Shown: positions 47,251-61,138 of the stretch, piece after piece | Layout: every line of letters starts with the position of its first letter | Numbering within the stretch: position 1 is the first letter of the stretch | Translations under genes and position numbers: made by a program | The notes under the pieces: generated by a model | The model's database searches: none | Told to the model about the DNA's origin: nothing | Seen by the model: only the letters and a program-made list of their open reading frames with translations | Origin: Phyto melanocephala | Lineage: Eukaryota; Arthropoda; Insecta; Diptera; Rhinophoridae | Direction: 5' to 3' | Length of the DNA stretch: 64,000 nucleotides | NCBI GenBank assembly: GCA_941918925.1 | Contig: OW799233.1 | Coordinates: 10,470,001-10,534,000 of the forward strand

Positions 47251-50200
47251 GAACAACGTACCAATTATTAAACAATGCTAATGCTATTATTGAACACAAT
47301 TACTGTAAACCATTTTGTGTATAAGATAAACTAAGCTCGTTGAGCCATTCTTCAAACTTTCCAATATTGTTAAATACTATTGAGCTATTATAGTCACCGA
47401 TCATATTGATTGTTGATTTACAGAGTGTATACTTAAAAAGTGTTTTTCAATCGAACCGGGTGGGTGCGCAAGTTATAATAATGTTTTTTATAAAATGGCC
47501 TATTTGTTGTTATGAAGTGAAATGTTATCTTATAAGTCAAATACACGACACAAGCATATTTGTTCAATTCTGTGTGATTCGTATGCATCATATGATATAT
47601 ATCATCACATGATATTTACAAAGACTACTTCCCCATATACATACATTCAACACAAACACACAGTAAATTAAATCAATCATGATTTTATTGCGCATTTAGC
47701 CTATCAGAGACATAACGAGCTAAGAGTGCAGTATTTGTAAAATAAAAACAGCTATTAATAATAGGTAATCATTAGTTAAATAAATTTGACATATGTAGGT
47801 GATAGTTTGGACGCTCCAAACTAAATTCGAAACTAATACATTTGGATTGTCGAACATGTGCACCCAAGTTTTGATAAGCATTTAAATGAACAGTACGAAA
47901 GAGTTGATATGAGAATTTAAAGGCTCATAAATTTTAAAGATATTAAATAGAGTTTAACGGACATTTTTTATAATTTTGATTAATAACAATTTTTGGGTTT
48001 AATTTTTTATATATTTTTTATTAAATTTTATTTAAAAATAGTCCCCCTAAATCGATATAAATTATGTGATTATAATGGATTTTTCTATATTAATTGGCAT
48101 AGTTAATCCAACAAAAACACACACACACACGTTGGTTTTCAACATGGTTTCTAAACAAATCTTTTTATAAAAATAAAAATATAAACATTCAGATACAAAT
48201 GGAGCTTATTGGTAAACAAAATCCAGAGTACTATTAAATATTTAGGTACAAAAAATCATTAAATTATTATTAAAAAAAAAAACATAAAGTATAACGAAAA
48301 AAAAACGATAAATAAAAAATGTCCCTATTGAAAAAAAGCTGAGATACTTAACTGTAAATTCCTAACATAAAAAATATATTAAAAAAAAACTTTTAAACAG
48401 AAAAATTCAAGACATACATACATACATAAGTACATACATATTTTTCTAAAACGGCTTATACAAAAAACACACAGAATAAGAATCCATAAAACACGCAAAT
48501 ATATAAAAAAAATAAATTTATAAAAATATGTTGTATATAGACAAGAGCCATTAAAATTGGAGTTAAAAGTAAAGCACAAATATTGTACAAACCAAATTTT
48601 AAAAAAAAAAAAAAAGTAAGAAACACATAAATAGTATAAAATATTATATATACATATACCTTAATATACACATATTTAAATGTGTATATAATATTGTATA
48701 AAAAATTATACGTACTTGAAATATTATTGGAAAATTAATTTAGAAAAACTATATATTGAACGTTACATTTTTAAGGTTTAAGCTAGAGATGTTTTTTTTT
48801 CAATTTGGAAAAATACCAATTCATAAAAGCGCGGTACATTTAATACACTAAACTATATTATATATTATATAAATATTACTATTATATTTAAAAGAAAACC
48901 AAAAAAGTTTCGAAAAGTTTTCGAATACAAAATATATTACTTTTAAAACCGTATTTAAGTAATAGATGTTATAAGAAGAGTTGATCTAATATTGAATTTG
49001 AAACAGAAAACTGATAAGTTTTGCTAAAAATTTGCAAGCCTTTAAATGTTGTTGTAATAATATTGCAATTCATAAATAATATTCATTATACATACATCTG
49101 TATATCTGATATATTAAATTTGGGTTGTTATAAAACAAAAACATCAAAAAAATTATAAAAAAAAGTGAACTTAAAACATTTGCACAAAAAGATATGTATA
49201 TATACATGCATATATACATATGTATTTGACCCAAAAAAGGCTGATTTAGATCATTTTGTTCTTCTTGAAAATGCGTAACTATTAATAAAATGTTCATCTA
49301 TGTATCATATCAAAGTACTAAGAAAAAAACGTAAATATGTAATTAAAAATATGTAAGAGTAAGTTCGTTAAGGCAGTAATTATGTTTGCTACACCGCGGC
49401 AGTAACTTAACAATCTATGTATTTTATTAGCAAAACAAAAATATGCGCTAGTAGCAAGCCTAATTTATTCAGCAGGTAATCGCAGTTCGAAGATAATTTT
49501 ATTGTGTATATTTTTTATGCATAAAGTTTGATATTAAAAATAAATGCGAGAAGAGCGATAGTTGTTTATTATTTATAGACTTTGACAGCAGCAGTTTAAA
49601 TAAAAAGGGAAGAGAAATAAAATCAGCTGACAAGTCAAAACTACCTAAAGAATAAATATGGCTTGCGCTAGTAGAAAAAATATCCAGTAGCACTGTCAAT
49701 TGTTTATACCAGCAATTTTTTTTTATGCAGTGCTGCACTATTACCGCATTTACGAGCATAACATTTAACTTATATTAATAAAAATAAAATAAAAAACAAA
49801 AGAAATTACAAGCATTTTAAAAAAAAAAGTAGAATTTCAACAATACTACTTCAACTTAAAAAAAGTAATAATAGTTATAATGAATGCATAAAATATTAGT
49901 AGGATTTTATCAACTTACCAACGATTTATAAATATTTTTTTTTTATCAAAAAAATGTTATCTATATATACAATGTATGTACAAGAACATTTAAATATGTT
50001 TTAAGTATACTTACATGTACTATGTATGTGCATATATAAAGGATAATATTATTTATACATACGAACAAATAAAAATGATAAATAATATTTATAGTATGCA
50101 AAATTTGCGTTTTCATAATAAAATCTCTAACAAAAAAAAAACTCAAAATACAAATCAATTTTGGTGTCTGTCGTTCAAATGTAGCAAAGAAAATTTTATT

Positions 50201-50699
50201 TAACATCTAATGATTCGATAACAAAATCCTTTTTATTATTAGTAATATGAAAAGAAAGAAAAAACCAACAACACACATATATTTAAAATTAAAATATTGA
50301 AAAGACTCTTAAGTAACAAACTCCAAATATTATATATAAAGTAAGTGCGTTAAATATATGCTGTTTTTTTTTCTTAACTTTTTGGTTGTACTCTTCGCGT
50401 CCATGTACAATATAATGAGTGAAACTAACAAGTGTTTTATTTTACAACTCACATCAGGTGGCCGCAATATAGCAGCTCTTTTTTTTTTTTTTTTTTTTTG
50501 TTAAATGTCTCATCAATGTTTTTTCCCTAGTGTATGTGTATCAATCAATTTTTGTCCGCACAAAATGTATTTAATGTGCATGTAGTTTGACGTTTGGAAA
50601 ACCCTCAGTTTTAATTTAATATTGTTTGGTGTCCAAACACTGTTCCCTTTGATTTTCAAAAAAAAATTTTCAAAATATATAAAATAAAATTATAGTATA
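47251..50699. other. AT-rich intergenic DNA
   Basis: No gene recognised. It has a T tract at about 50478-50500 and many A runs. Confidence 0.4.
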
Positions 50700-51339
50700 C
50701 TAGCTAATACCCGGTGTGCTTCGCCACCCCAAATTTTAGTATTTAATTCATATGGCAGGTGCCACGCCCACTATTGTTAATGCACCCATTTTTTCCATAA
50801 ATGTTTATTCGAATATCAAAGTTGCTTTTGCAAAATTTTAGTACTTTAATCAAAATCGTATTCCAGATATACGAATTTTAGTATTTAATTCATATGGCAG
50901 GTGCCACGCCCACTATTGTTAATGCACCTTTTTCTTGCCTTAATGTTCTTTTGGGTGTCAAAGTTGCTCTTGCAAAGTTTTACTACTCTAATCGATATCG
51001 TTTCCAAATATACGAATTTTAGTATTTAATTCATGTAGCCACGCCTACTATTGCAAGTCCGCCTATTTTTTACCCAAATGTTCGTGTGGATGTCAAAGTT
51101 TACCGTACTTAATTTGAAGACTCTAGCTGCATTAACTTTCGTAATATATAATATTTAATACTTTTTCTTTAATAGGGCGTGGCACCCAGCCCACTTACAA
51201 TTTCAAACCAAAGTATAAACATACCAAACAGACATACAGGAAGATTCTGTGAAAATTTCAAGGAAATCGGTCCAGCCGTTTAACCGTCTATAAAGCACAA
51301 ACAAACATACAAACACACATTGATTTTTATATATATAGA
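50700..51339 (-). mobile_element. Complete non-autonomous Helitron, 640 bp, reverse
   Basis: The minus strand begins TCTATATATATAAAAATCAA, preceded by A. It continues gacggttaaacggctggacc and ends GGTGGCGAAGCACACC, gggtattag, CTAG followed by T. It carries about three of the 142-bp units. Same family as 19010-19819, with high similarity at both ends. No ORF. Confidence 0.85.
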
Positions 51340-51841
51340 TTTAAAAACCTAGAAAAACTTTTAAAATGTACAAAGTTATTCTTATTTAATAGATATTTTC
51401 AAAAAAAGTATTTAACGTTCGTAGTTTAACAGAGACGCATTTGAAAGGTAATCAGACTTAATATACAACATTACTTAATATACAACATTACTTTTTTTTA
51501 AGTCACAGGTCAAATTTTGTGACTTATAAGTAGGAAGCTATATATCTGAAAGCAACTTTTTAAAAATTAAAAAACAATATATATGTTAAAGACGGGTTCT
51601 TTTTCTACAGCTTTGACAAGTTTCAAAGTGGAAATACCATGTAAGTCTATCGTACCAAAATATTTATAATAATTATTTTTTATATTACAATTAATGTACT
51701 TTGATACACACACACCCAATTAAGGGAAATAAAAGCATCCTAGCTAGCAGTTAAAACGAGAAATTTTCTTAATTATTAATATTTACAAATTTCTAACACG
51801 CTTTCTTGGAATTTTTAACTTTTGAGGCCTAAAAAATATGA
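51340..51841. other. AT-rich spacer
   Basis: No gene recognised. A short tandem duplication of cttaatatacaacatta occurs at 51457-51490. Confidence 0.4.
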
Positions 51842-52006
51842 ACTGTCTGTTCAACGATGTCGAAAGAAAACCCAAGCGTAATTTAATTCGTACAAATACG
51901 TTGAAAACAAAAACAAATTTTTAGTTTATGTTGTTGTTTTCAATATACATATTTGTACGAAAGAAATTTCGCTTGGGTTTTCTTCCGACATCGTTGAACA
52001 GGCAGT
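51842..52006. repeat. 165-bp near-perfect inverted repeat (hairpin)
   Basis: The two arms of about 70 bp share ctgttcaacgatgtcg, gaaaacccaagcg, tcgtacaaata and ttgaaaaca, with a few mismatches and a short loop around 51911-51930. Transcribed from either strand it would fold into a long hairpin. It could be a tiny MITE (ends ACTG/CAGT) or a hairpin RNA source. I find no target duplication. Confidence 0.7.
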
Positions 52007-53920
52007 AAATGATTATTTCAAAAGTGCAAAAACAAGAAAGATACGCTTTGTTTTTCTTACTTCTAGCTTTTTCGGAATCAGTCGTGGTGTATGAATCAAT
52101 CGTTCTTTATAAATCATATAAGAATCATAAGGCCGAGAATTTCTCGAGTTGTAACATTATCTCTAGATGAGTCTCGTTAGAAAATCTTTACACAGATCTC
52201 AAACGATTCCTTATACGTTTAAAATTAGCGTCCTTTTCTGTAATGTGCAAGAATCTTACAGAAGAATCAGCTCAAGTAATAGTTTCTCCCGTGCAAGGAA
52301 TCTCCTAGGATTAAAGAATGCGCTGTTCGACGAGCAAAAATACTCTTCCTGAGATTCCTAGCAGACTTTCTGATGTTTGAAAATGCTAGGTAGGCTGTTG
52401 ATTTTTATTTTTATTGTTTGTTGTTGTTTGTTATTTGTTGCGGGATTGCAATCACCTTTTGTGCTCAAAGTGTTAATCTTATTAAAATATAAATATTTAT
52501 AAAGTAATATGTGTGTATATAAATTAAATGCAAAATTAATTAGATGTTTTTATAATACAAAAATTAAATGTCCTTAACATTCATATTTCAATTGAAAGCA
52601 ACAATTAATCGTTGTATTCAAAATGAATTGATAAAAAACTATATTTTCAATTATTTCAATATTTTAGAAAAGCGAATAAATTTTTATGCCAAAAATTTTA
52701 ACGAAACTCTCTTTAAAATAAATAACAACAAAAATATAATAGTTTTTTTTCTTTCTATAAAATAGGATTTTGGTTTAGCAAGAAAGCTTTTCAAGCGCAT
52801 GATTCTATTTGTTTTTTGCCTTAAACAATTTACATGTATCTTAATAAATTATTTACTAACGACATAAGATATAATAAAAATTACATATTTAAAGCAAAAA
52901 CCTGCACAAATTTTAAAACATTATATAGACGAATTAAAACTTTTATAGATTTCTTTCTACCTTCCTTTAGAATCATAGATTTTATTGAAAATGTTTTTTA
53001 TGCTTTTACAAAATTCATACATGTATTTGATTTTTTGCTTCGATACAATCATTTCCAAGAATACCGCCAATTTTTAGTAGTGAGTGTCGGGAATTGGTTA
53101 AAAAATCGTTATAAATTATAATATTAAGTTTTCAAAAGAAAAACCTAATTTAATTTAATTATTTAAAATTTTTTCAAGGTTAATATTTTTAATTTTTTCA
53201 TATTTAAAATATTTTTTGTTATAATGCCGGCAAAGTACATATTGACTAATTGGGTACGGCTAAAATACAACCCATATGATAGATACATACATACATATAT
53301 TAGCAGTGTACAAATCGACATAATTAAATCAACCGTAAAACAAGCAGTTATCAACAAAACCAAAAAAAAAGAACTTTTAAAGTCACACATTTATCTAAAA
53401 ACTTTAATCTTTAATAGTAGTTTTTGTTTTAAGAATAATTAAAATTTTTAATGTCAGTTAAATATCTTTAAGTTAAACATCTTAATCAAAGAAAACTTTA
53501 GAAATTTGCTGAAATTTTGTTTACCAAAACAACTTAAGTACTTTTAAAGATTTTCCATTCATATGAGGTAAAATCTTGCTAATATCTAAATAAAAACTTC
53601 ACTTGGAAATTCGCAAAATTCATTAAATGTATTGATTAGTGTCGAGTGTCCAAATAAAAAGCATTGAGTAGTATTGAATAACGAAAGGTAGCAGAATTTG
53701 CCGGTACTATTTGGTTGCAATTTTTGTGCAGATAATTGAATTATGTATGTAAAAAGCTCTTTTATGTCGATATTTTATTTCAATTTTCTTGAAAGCATTT
53801 ATATTATATCTTATAAGGATAATAATTATGATACATTAACATTTATGAACACTGCCAAAATTTATTTTTAAGTAGACATGAATAATTTAATTTCGTTGAA
53901 TGGGTTTTTTTTCAATTTTT
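52007..53920. other. Intergenic DNA; 52020-52400 less AT-rich
   Basis: The part around 52060-52380 is GC-richer and has a 61-codon open frame at 52167 (SLVRKSLHRSQTIPYTFKIS at its start) that I cannot assign. It may be a worn transposon piece. The rest is AT-rich without features. Confidence 0.3.
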
Positions 53921-55964
53921 ATTATCAAAAGCAATAATATTTAAAATGTTTAACAATCAGGAAAAAGATCTGCATACAAAAAAATAAAAAAAATTTATTA
54001 GTATTTAAATGAATGTGCATTGCAAGATAATTTTGTTTTTTATAATTTGTAATTGTGTTCAAGATTTTTATAAAAGCTATTTTGTAAACAAAATCAAAAT
54101 GATTTTTAAATATATTTAAGTAATTTAATATACATATATATATATATATATTATAAACCCTCATTAGAAGGCACACATTTATTAATTTAATTTTTTACAT
54201 TAAAAATTAACAAATAAGCATTGAAGAAATCTACTTCCTTAATAATTTTGAATTTGTTTATATTAGTAGTCTTAAGCCACATAATGTCTTCAATTAATTA
54301 TAATTAATAATATTACTACTTATTAACTGACAAGTAAGTAGTTGGTGTTTTATTGACAAAAATAAAAACTTTAATATTGTTTAAATGTTAACGTTGTAAA
54401 CACGTTTTCTGTTTTCTTACAAAAAAAAAAAAAAAAAAAAATACTAAGTTAAGTTTCAGCTTTTACTAAATTTATAGTTGTTAAACTTTTAAAGTTATAT
54501 TTTTTCTTAAATTGTAATATAATAAGTTTGAAACACTATCCAGTTTTATTTAACTTAAATTTTCAGTAGCATAGTCTTTAGGACAAAAGCGGTCCTATAT
54601 CTCTACTTAATTTAGCTGCTTACATATGTAAGACCTATTTTGTATTAAAAATAAGTCTTAATTAAATATTATTTAAAACATTTTAAATTATTTAGTTTGT
54701 TTTAATTTTTTGTAATTATAAAACTGGTTGTACTTAGTGATGTTGTTTTAAAAAATACATACATATGTATATTAAAATAAGTATGTGTCTACAAATAATT
54801 TACAAAAAAAATCCTTAAAAATTTAAAAATGCAAACTGCAAAAAAAATATTTTAACGCGAAAATTTTGAAAATATATTTAATTAACTATAAGTTGATGTT
54901 ATCTTGTAATAATATATTAAATTTCTTAAAAAGTGACATTTAAAAAGTCAACACTACTGTGCAAAGCGCTGATTATTTTTGTAAATCCCCAAATGAATTT
55001 TTTTTTTTATTTATATTTTTATTTAAAGTAGGTATTTTTAAGTTAGTTATTTAAGCCTGATTTAGAAACTCAAATGAAAAAATTTATTCTAAAACATTGA
55101 TTATAAAGTACTTAATAAATTTTTATAAACGAACTGCTTTTCATATAAAATTTCAATATAAATATTCCATTTGTGTTTCACAATCATGTTAAAATGTTTT
55201 TTAATACAATGAGCGAATTTATGAGGCATATTACAGCGTTTAATTCCGTTAAAAATTAAAATTCACTTAAATTATATTTCTGTCCACACTGCGAGATTTT
55301 GTCGCATAGCGACATTATGTACATTAGAATAAAAAGAGAATTGCCAGCACATCTAATTGTGAACTCGTTTCTTTTCCTCTTTCGTTTTTAGCAAGTTTCA
55401 TGTGAAGACACCGACTTTAAATTCAAAGTTATTTTTACTTCTAAACTTTAATTTTTTGTGGCAATAGTTTTTGCAGCAATTGTCAAATTTGATTGCAACC
55501 ATTAAATTTGTCGCGATCTATTACGCAATGATTGCTTCGCGAGTTGCTCAAACAATTATTAGCGCGGTAAGATGTCAAAATAAATAAAAAAAATAGTATT
55601 TTTAAAATTATTTTCCCTTTGCAAACAAAAGTAAAGTAAAATAGTTTTAAATAAAATAATAATTTAAAATGAGAATATCCGAAAAACGATAAAAATTGAG
55701 ACACAAATAAATATTGAGATTAATAAATAAATAACATGTTTCTTGTTCGCCACATACTTTAGCAACAAAGTGCAGTTATTCTGTCCATGTTTTTGCTTGT
55801 GCTAAGCAATAAAAATTGTTATATGGATACCCACCGTAACGGCACAATTTTACGATTAAAATTTGATTAAAAAATATGATGTTAATAAATCTTAACAGAC
55901 ATCATTTGATAAAAAAAAATGTTTGTTAAAAATAACCGAATAAAAGTCGCCCTTTTTAATACTA
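53921..55964. other. AT-rich intergenic DNA
   Basis: An A tract at 54420-54440 and AT microsatellite near 54130-54150. No gene recognised. Confidence 0.4.
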
Positions 55965-56250
55965 GCTAAAGCAGTTAAAACACGGCATGTGTTTTGCATT
56001 TGGCTTGTGAAATTTGTGAGTAATATGCAGTTTTGTATGTCTGCCAAAATTGTAATTTTACAGGCAACCGCAACTGTCTGATTTATAAATTTCTGCCAAC
56101 TTTTGATATCATATGACTTGTCAGAATAAAATAAAGCAAGCTGTAATTCAAATTTTGCCAGGTATGTAACTCTGCATAAGAGTTTTTCAGAAGCAATGTT
56201 TTAAAGGTAACACACGACATTGTTGTATTTTTTTTAATAAAAGAAGAAAA
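55965..56250 (-). mobile_element. Inverted-repeat element (MITE-like), copy 2
   Basis: It shares with 3963-4272, in reverse orientation, aacacggcatgtgttttgca, caggcaaccgcaactgtctg, tttctgccaac and aaaggtaacacacgacat. Diverged; no ORF. Confidence 0.5.
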
Positions 56251-57767
56251 ACAATTAAATACTACATAAAGACAATTTAATTGAAAGACAGTTAATTGAA
56301 ACTTCAACATAAATGCCTGGATAATTGAAAATTTTCAAATACATACAAACATTTATTTTATAAACTAAATTTAAGAATTTTCATGTAATTATTTTTTTTA
56401 TTTACAAAATTCAGGTCTTTATTTCGCTCATTGTATTGATACATACATATATTACTACTCAATAACAAATACTAATTGCGATAACTAACGCCAAATTAAA
56501 GATCATTAAAGATAATTTTTAAGCCCTAATTTTGATTACTTTTTTTTTTTAAATATATGAACAAAAATAAATCATTTATCATAAATTAAAATTATATTAA
56601 ATAATTATATATCTATATAAAAACCAAAATAGTTTTAAACATTAAAAATATTTATAAAATACAATACATACAATGTAAAAATGACGTACATACAAAAAAA
56701 AAAACTTTAAATATTTATACAAAATATTCACAACAAACGAATAAACGACAAGAAAAATAAAAATAAATATGTATTTTAAATACTAACAAAATAAAACAAA
56801 TTTTTGCCACTTTAAATATGTAGAACATGTAAAAAAACCCCATTACAAAACATAATTTAATATCACTTAATAAAATATTAAACTAAAAAGTACGCTTTAA
56901 ATTATTTTTGCAAACAAATAAATATATTATAAATAATTGTACCTACATACACCAAAAGTAAATACAAAAAAAAAATTAATAAAATAAAACTTTGTAAAAA
57001 ATAAACCAAAAATGTATGAAAATAAAATAACCAATTTTTGTATATTTTGCCAACATTTCAATCAAAATTCAAAATCTGTACATTTTGTAATATTACACTG
57101 AACAAAATTATTAAGACGTAAAATGTACATAGAAATATTTAAACATGCAATATGTGCTCTGAACTTGTAACTACTCTACCTGCTGCAAATATTTTTAATT
57201 TTAGAATTACATACATACAGAACAATATAACAGAGAAATATATATTATTCTACAGGTTCAAAAACCTTTCTGTGCTTGTTACAAACTCATTTTCTCTATT
57301 AAAGTTTTTACTATAATAACATGAAAAATTGATTTAAAGAAAAACAAGGAGATATTTATCTCCATACATAAAATCGAATCAACAAAAATAATAATTTCGT
57401 ACGTACGTTTTTTTTTTTTAAAGAACAACTCAATATGTGAAACAGTTTTGAAAAACAAAAAACAAAGAAACGTCAAAGTTCTAAATATCATTATTGTGTA
57501 AATGTATACAAATAAATGAAAAATATTGTATTTATATTAAAAAAAAAAAAAGAAATAGTTTCTTATTAAGCTACTAAACAAAAATTTTAATATAAATGTT
57601 GATTGAAAAAATAATAATAAAATGTTAAAAATATATATAAAAAATATTCAATAAAAATGTAAAATCTACCAAACAAATGTTGAAATAAAATAAAATTACA
57701 TGCAGATTGAAACATATTATTTAACATATGTAAATGGCTTTTTATTGATTGGTAAGAATGGTAATGT
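56251..57767. other. AT-rich intergenic DNA
   Basis: Nothing recognisable beyond A-rich tracts. Confidence 0.4.
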
Positions 57768-57775
57768 ATGTATAT

Positions 57776-58918
57776 TAGGGTGATCGACTCGGTTTTACAA
57801 CCGGTGGAAAATCCGGTTTTTTACTCTTTCAGCTGGCGGTTTTTTCCAAATGTTAATTTTTCGAATGTCGAAAACACCGGTTTTTTTACTCACAGAAGCC
57901 GGTTTTTTTCATTTTTAGTTTTATGTTTATTTATCTTTGTAACCAAACGTACCATACTATATTTATTACTCAAAAAATCAGAAAATTTATTAAATACTCT
58001 ACCATAATATTGTAATTTGCTGTGATAATCAGCTGTTCAGTTAAGTTTTTTTGACCAAATTATTGTACTTTGCAATACTTTTTGAGTTCATTTTCGAATT
58101 TCATAATATTTTGCTTCTACGAAATCTAGCGACTTGTACTAAAGACTACCCATAGCTTTACTAATATCTCTGATAACATATGACTTGTATACTAAAACAG
58201 TTTGGAACACAAAGGATCATTATTACAACTTGCCTACAAAGTTAATGTTAGTGAAAGATAAATTTGACTACAGTGAGCAGTGAAGTGACTTTTTAATATT
58301 TTTCATTATTACAACCTCCTTGTAACAAAGTTTTTTTTTAATATGGCAGTACCAAAGCAAAACCGATTACTTTTGACAAATTAATTTAGTTTTTAAAAAA
58401 TCGAAATAACATTTTTGATGATTTATTTACTGTTTTGTGTCACTAATATTAAAAAATTAAAACTTAAAATAAAAAAAATTAAAAAGGTCGAAGTTGAAAA
58501 AAAAAATATAAATCACAATTTGCACAATATTTTGTTTCATGTGAAGAAACAATAGCATTTTTAAATTTATAAACCTTACCTTAAAAGTTAAAAATAATAG
58601 GAGCATAAACTTAACTTTTCGGTCACTGTTAGGTAAAAAGTGTCTGTCCTTTAAAATCTTTATTTTAAATAACGGCATTTTATAATAATGCCATTGAATT
58701 TGTGTCAACTTAAAATAAAATTCAACCATAAAACAAACTAGTTTATACCTATAGATGTATCTCTGTCATGGGTATAAGAAAGAATTATATTTTATGTATT
58801 CGACCGGTTAAACGGTTTTTTCTAAATTTTCAAAAAGCAACCGGTTTTTTCTTTAATTCTAAATTTCAAACTATTTGAAAACCGGTTTCTTAAAAATGTC
58901 GAATAATCGATCACCCTA
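57776..58918. mobile_element. hAT-like non-autonomous element, 1143 bp, with 8-bp target duplication
   Basis: Identical 8-mers ATGTATAT flank it (57768-57775 and 58919-58926). The termini are inverted: TAGGGTGATCGA at the left and TCGATCACCCTA at the right. Subterminal accggtttttt motifs occur repeatedly near both ends in mixed orientation. TAGGG-type ends with 8-bp duplications fit the hAT superfamily. No transposase is encoded. A piece near 58217-58320 resembles the ends of the MITE at 25008 and may be a nested insertion. Confidence 0.8.
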
Positions 58919-59114
58919 ATGTATATTACATTTTTCACCACTCTCAACTAATAAGGTGAAAAAATATATGTATATATACATATTTCGTTTAATTTATGTA
59001 TCCTACGTTTTCACGTACACTTTTTTTCTTGTATATATAACAGCCAAACACACTGCAAATGAATAAATATCTTAAATACGTCACAGAATTCAATCCCGAT
59101 CATATTTTTAAAGC

Positions 59115-60106
59115 GTTTTTATACCCTCCACCTGTGATGCACAAGGGTATATATAGATTTGTCATTCCGTTTGTAATTTCTACAATTTTCATTTCCGACC
59201 TCATAAAGTATATATTTTCTAAAAGCTTATAAATAGAGGAGTCGATTAAGCCTTGTCCATCTGTCTTAGAAGCAACCACATGTTCCTCAGACCTGTGTAA
59301 GGCATCAATCTTTTGGAAATATCCGGGAATGAATCGCTATTGAAATTCAGCACAATCGCCCCATAACTTTGATATGTATGATCAAATAAACGCGACTGCC
59401 TTTGTTTGTTTCCTGTTTTTTACCACCAAAATTTGTCAGCTATAGAAAAATTTATAGGTACCTTTGCTACTATGTATTTGTAATATGCCTCTAGAGATAT
59501 CCGTGAAAAAATTTGGATAAATCCCGCTCTAATCGGTAAAGTTATAGGCAAATTTTTTTTTTGTAAAATATACATATATTTCAAAAATTTACAAACCAAA
59601 ATCAATTTTCCAGCTTCTAGACAACCAAGAGAGTCAATATTGGTATCATCTGAAAGGACTTGACTAGGCAATATAAGCCCTAAGAACTATTAAACTTCAT
59701 GTTGGCCGCCACTACAAAATGGCGGACAATAAATTTATATATGGGTCAGATCTGGTATTTTTAAATGTAAGTTATTGAACCCGCTCAATATTGGTATCAA
59801 ATGAAAGGGCTTGACCAGTAGAATACAGTAAATTATTAAAAGATGTAAAATCAAAGATGACGTCTAAAAAAAAATGGCGGAACAAATTTTTTTAACCCCA
59901 CCAATAAGGGTATCAAATGAAAGGACTTGACTATTTAGTAACTACGTAAAAATTCAAAATCGAGGATGGCGTCGAAAATAATAAAGAAAAATGGCGTATA
60001 ACATGAAATATAAGTTAAGCTACGATGTGGGATTATATTTATGTACATGATGGTGAAGGGTATTATCAGATTCGGCATGGCCGAATATAGCACTTTTATT
60101 TGTTTT
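59115..60106 (+). repeat. Family A repeat, long variant
   Basis: It starts gtttttataccctccacctg and ends ggccgaatatagcactttta, like the other copies. The centre is different: it contains a diverged tandem of gtatcaaatgaaagggcttg (near 59650, 59790 and 59910) alternating with aaaatggcgg. It shares its middle with 39856-40290. No ORF of note. It shows that family A exists in at least two length forms. Confidence 0.75.
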
Positions 60107-60505
60107 TTATTAACAAACTAATACCTATGATTTTTTATTTTTGGCAAAATTAAAAATAAGATCAAAAGAAAATTAAACATTGAAATGAGTCAATTTTTAC
60201 GTTTGTTTTGCATTAATTTTAAAAGTTTTATAAACTTTCCTTATTACTTGTTTAACAAATTTAATTTTCCCAAATTATTTTTGTTGACTTCCTCATATAC
60301 TTATGTATGTATATTTAAATAGAAAATTACAAATAAAAGGTGTCGCAGTAAGAATGACGCGCTAGATCTCGGATTCAAGCAAAGGATTTGGATTTATTTT
60401 TAAATATACTTCAAACCCTAAAATTAAAAAAAAAAACTTTTTTTCTGGTCAACAGCGTTAAAATTCAACTACAAGATCTAAATAAGTACATGTTTAGTAC
60501 TCGTA

Positions 60506-60814
60506 GTGTGTTTGCTTACAACCAGTAGCATAAGTATTGAAATACAATTGTTTAATTCACAACACTCTTGTAATGTACTATTGGTAAATTTTTGCTCACA
60601 AGTAATCAACCAAAACTGTGTTTTAATAGACGGTACAAAATACAATAGTGTTTATGAATTGAACAAAATAATTAAAAAGCAAATTAAATTTTATCCAATA
60701 CAAATACACTATAAAACATTTTACAATTGCCTAACTCATCATCGTGCTACACACTTCTCACACAGCATACAACACTTTCAGTTGGCATTAAACAATCATC
60801 CAGAGTGGTTCTGA
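60506..60814 (+). CDS. Uncertain 102-codon open frame, upstream of the serpin
   Basis: The frame is open from a GTG/TTG region to TGA and contains SVYELNKIIKKQIKFYPIQI and HSIQHFQLALNNHPEWF. It lacks an ATG at its start, so it would need splicing or a later Met. It has no domain I recognise. In DNA this AT-rich, one or two such frames per window are expected by chance. It could be a fast-evolving gene, an exon, or noise. Confidence 0.15.
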   Translation: MCLLTTSSISIEIQLFNSQHSCNVLLVNFCSQVINQNCVLIDGTKYNSVYELNKIIKKQIKFYPIQIHYKTFYNCLTHHRATHFSHSIQHFQLALNNHPEWF

Positions 60815-61138
60815 TTAAAAATTTAACGGTTCAAAAAACTTCATAACAAACCTTATTGTGACAGATTTTTCACTAAGTAAACAACAAAAAATGCCCTTAT
60901 TGAAGTAATTATTGAAAAAAGTAACCTTGATTAATTATTGTCATGTAAATTTATAAAAAGCACATTAACTTATAATATGATTTAAAATGATTAAGGTTAA
61001 AAGTTAATTTATAAAAACAAAAATTAAATAAAATAATGCTTTACTAATAGTGTATTTTATTATAATTCTTTGGCAAAAAAAAACAATTAACGGAAACATA
61101 AGAGAAAAATAATAAGCCATTAACAATTGCTATTTACG

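Noticed and set aside
46990..47324. Several open frames on both strands
   Set aside because: Generated by the (ATGT)n microsatellite (Tyr/Ile/His/Met repeats).
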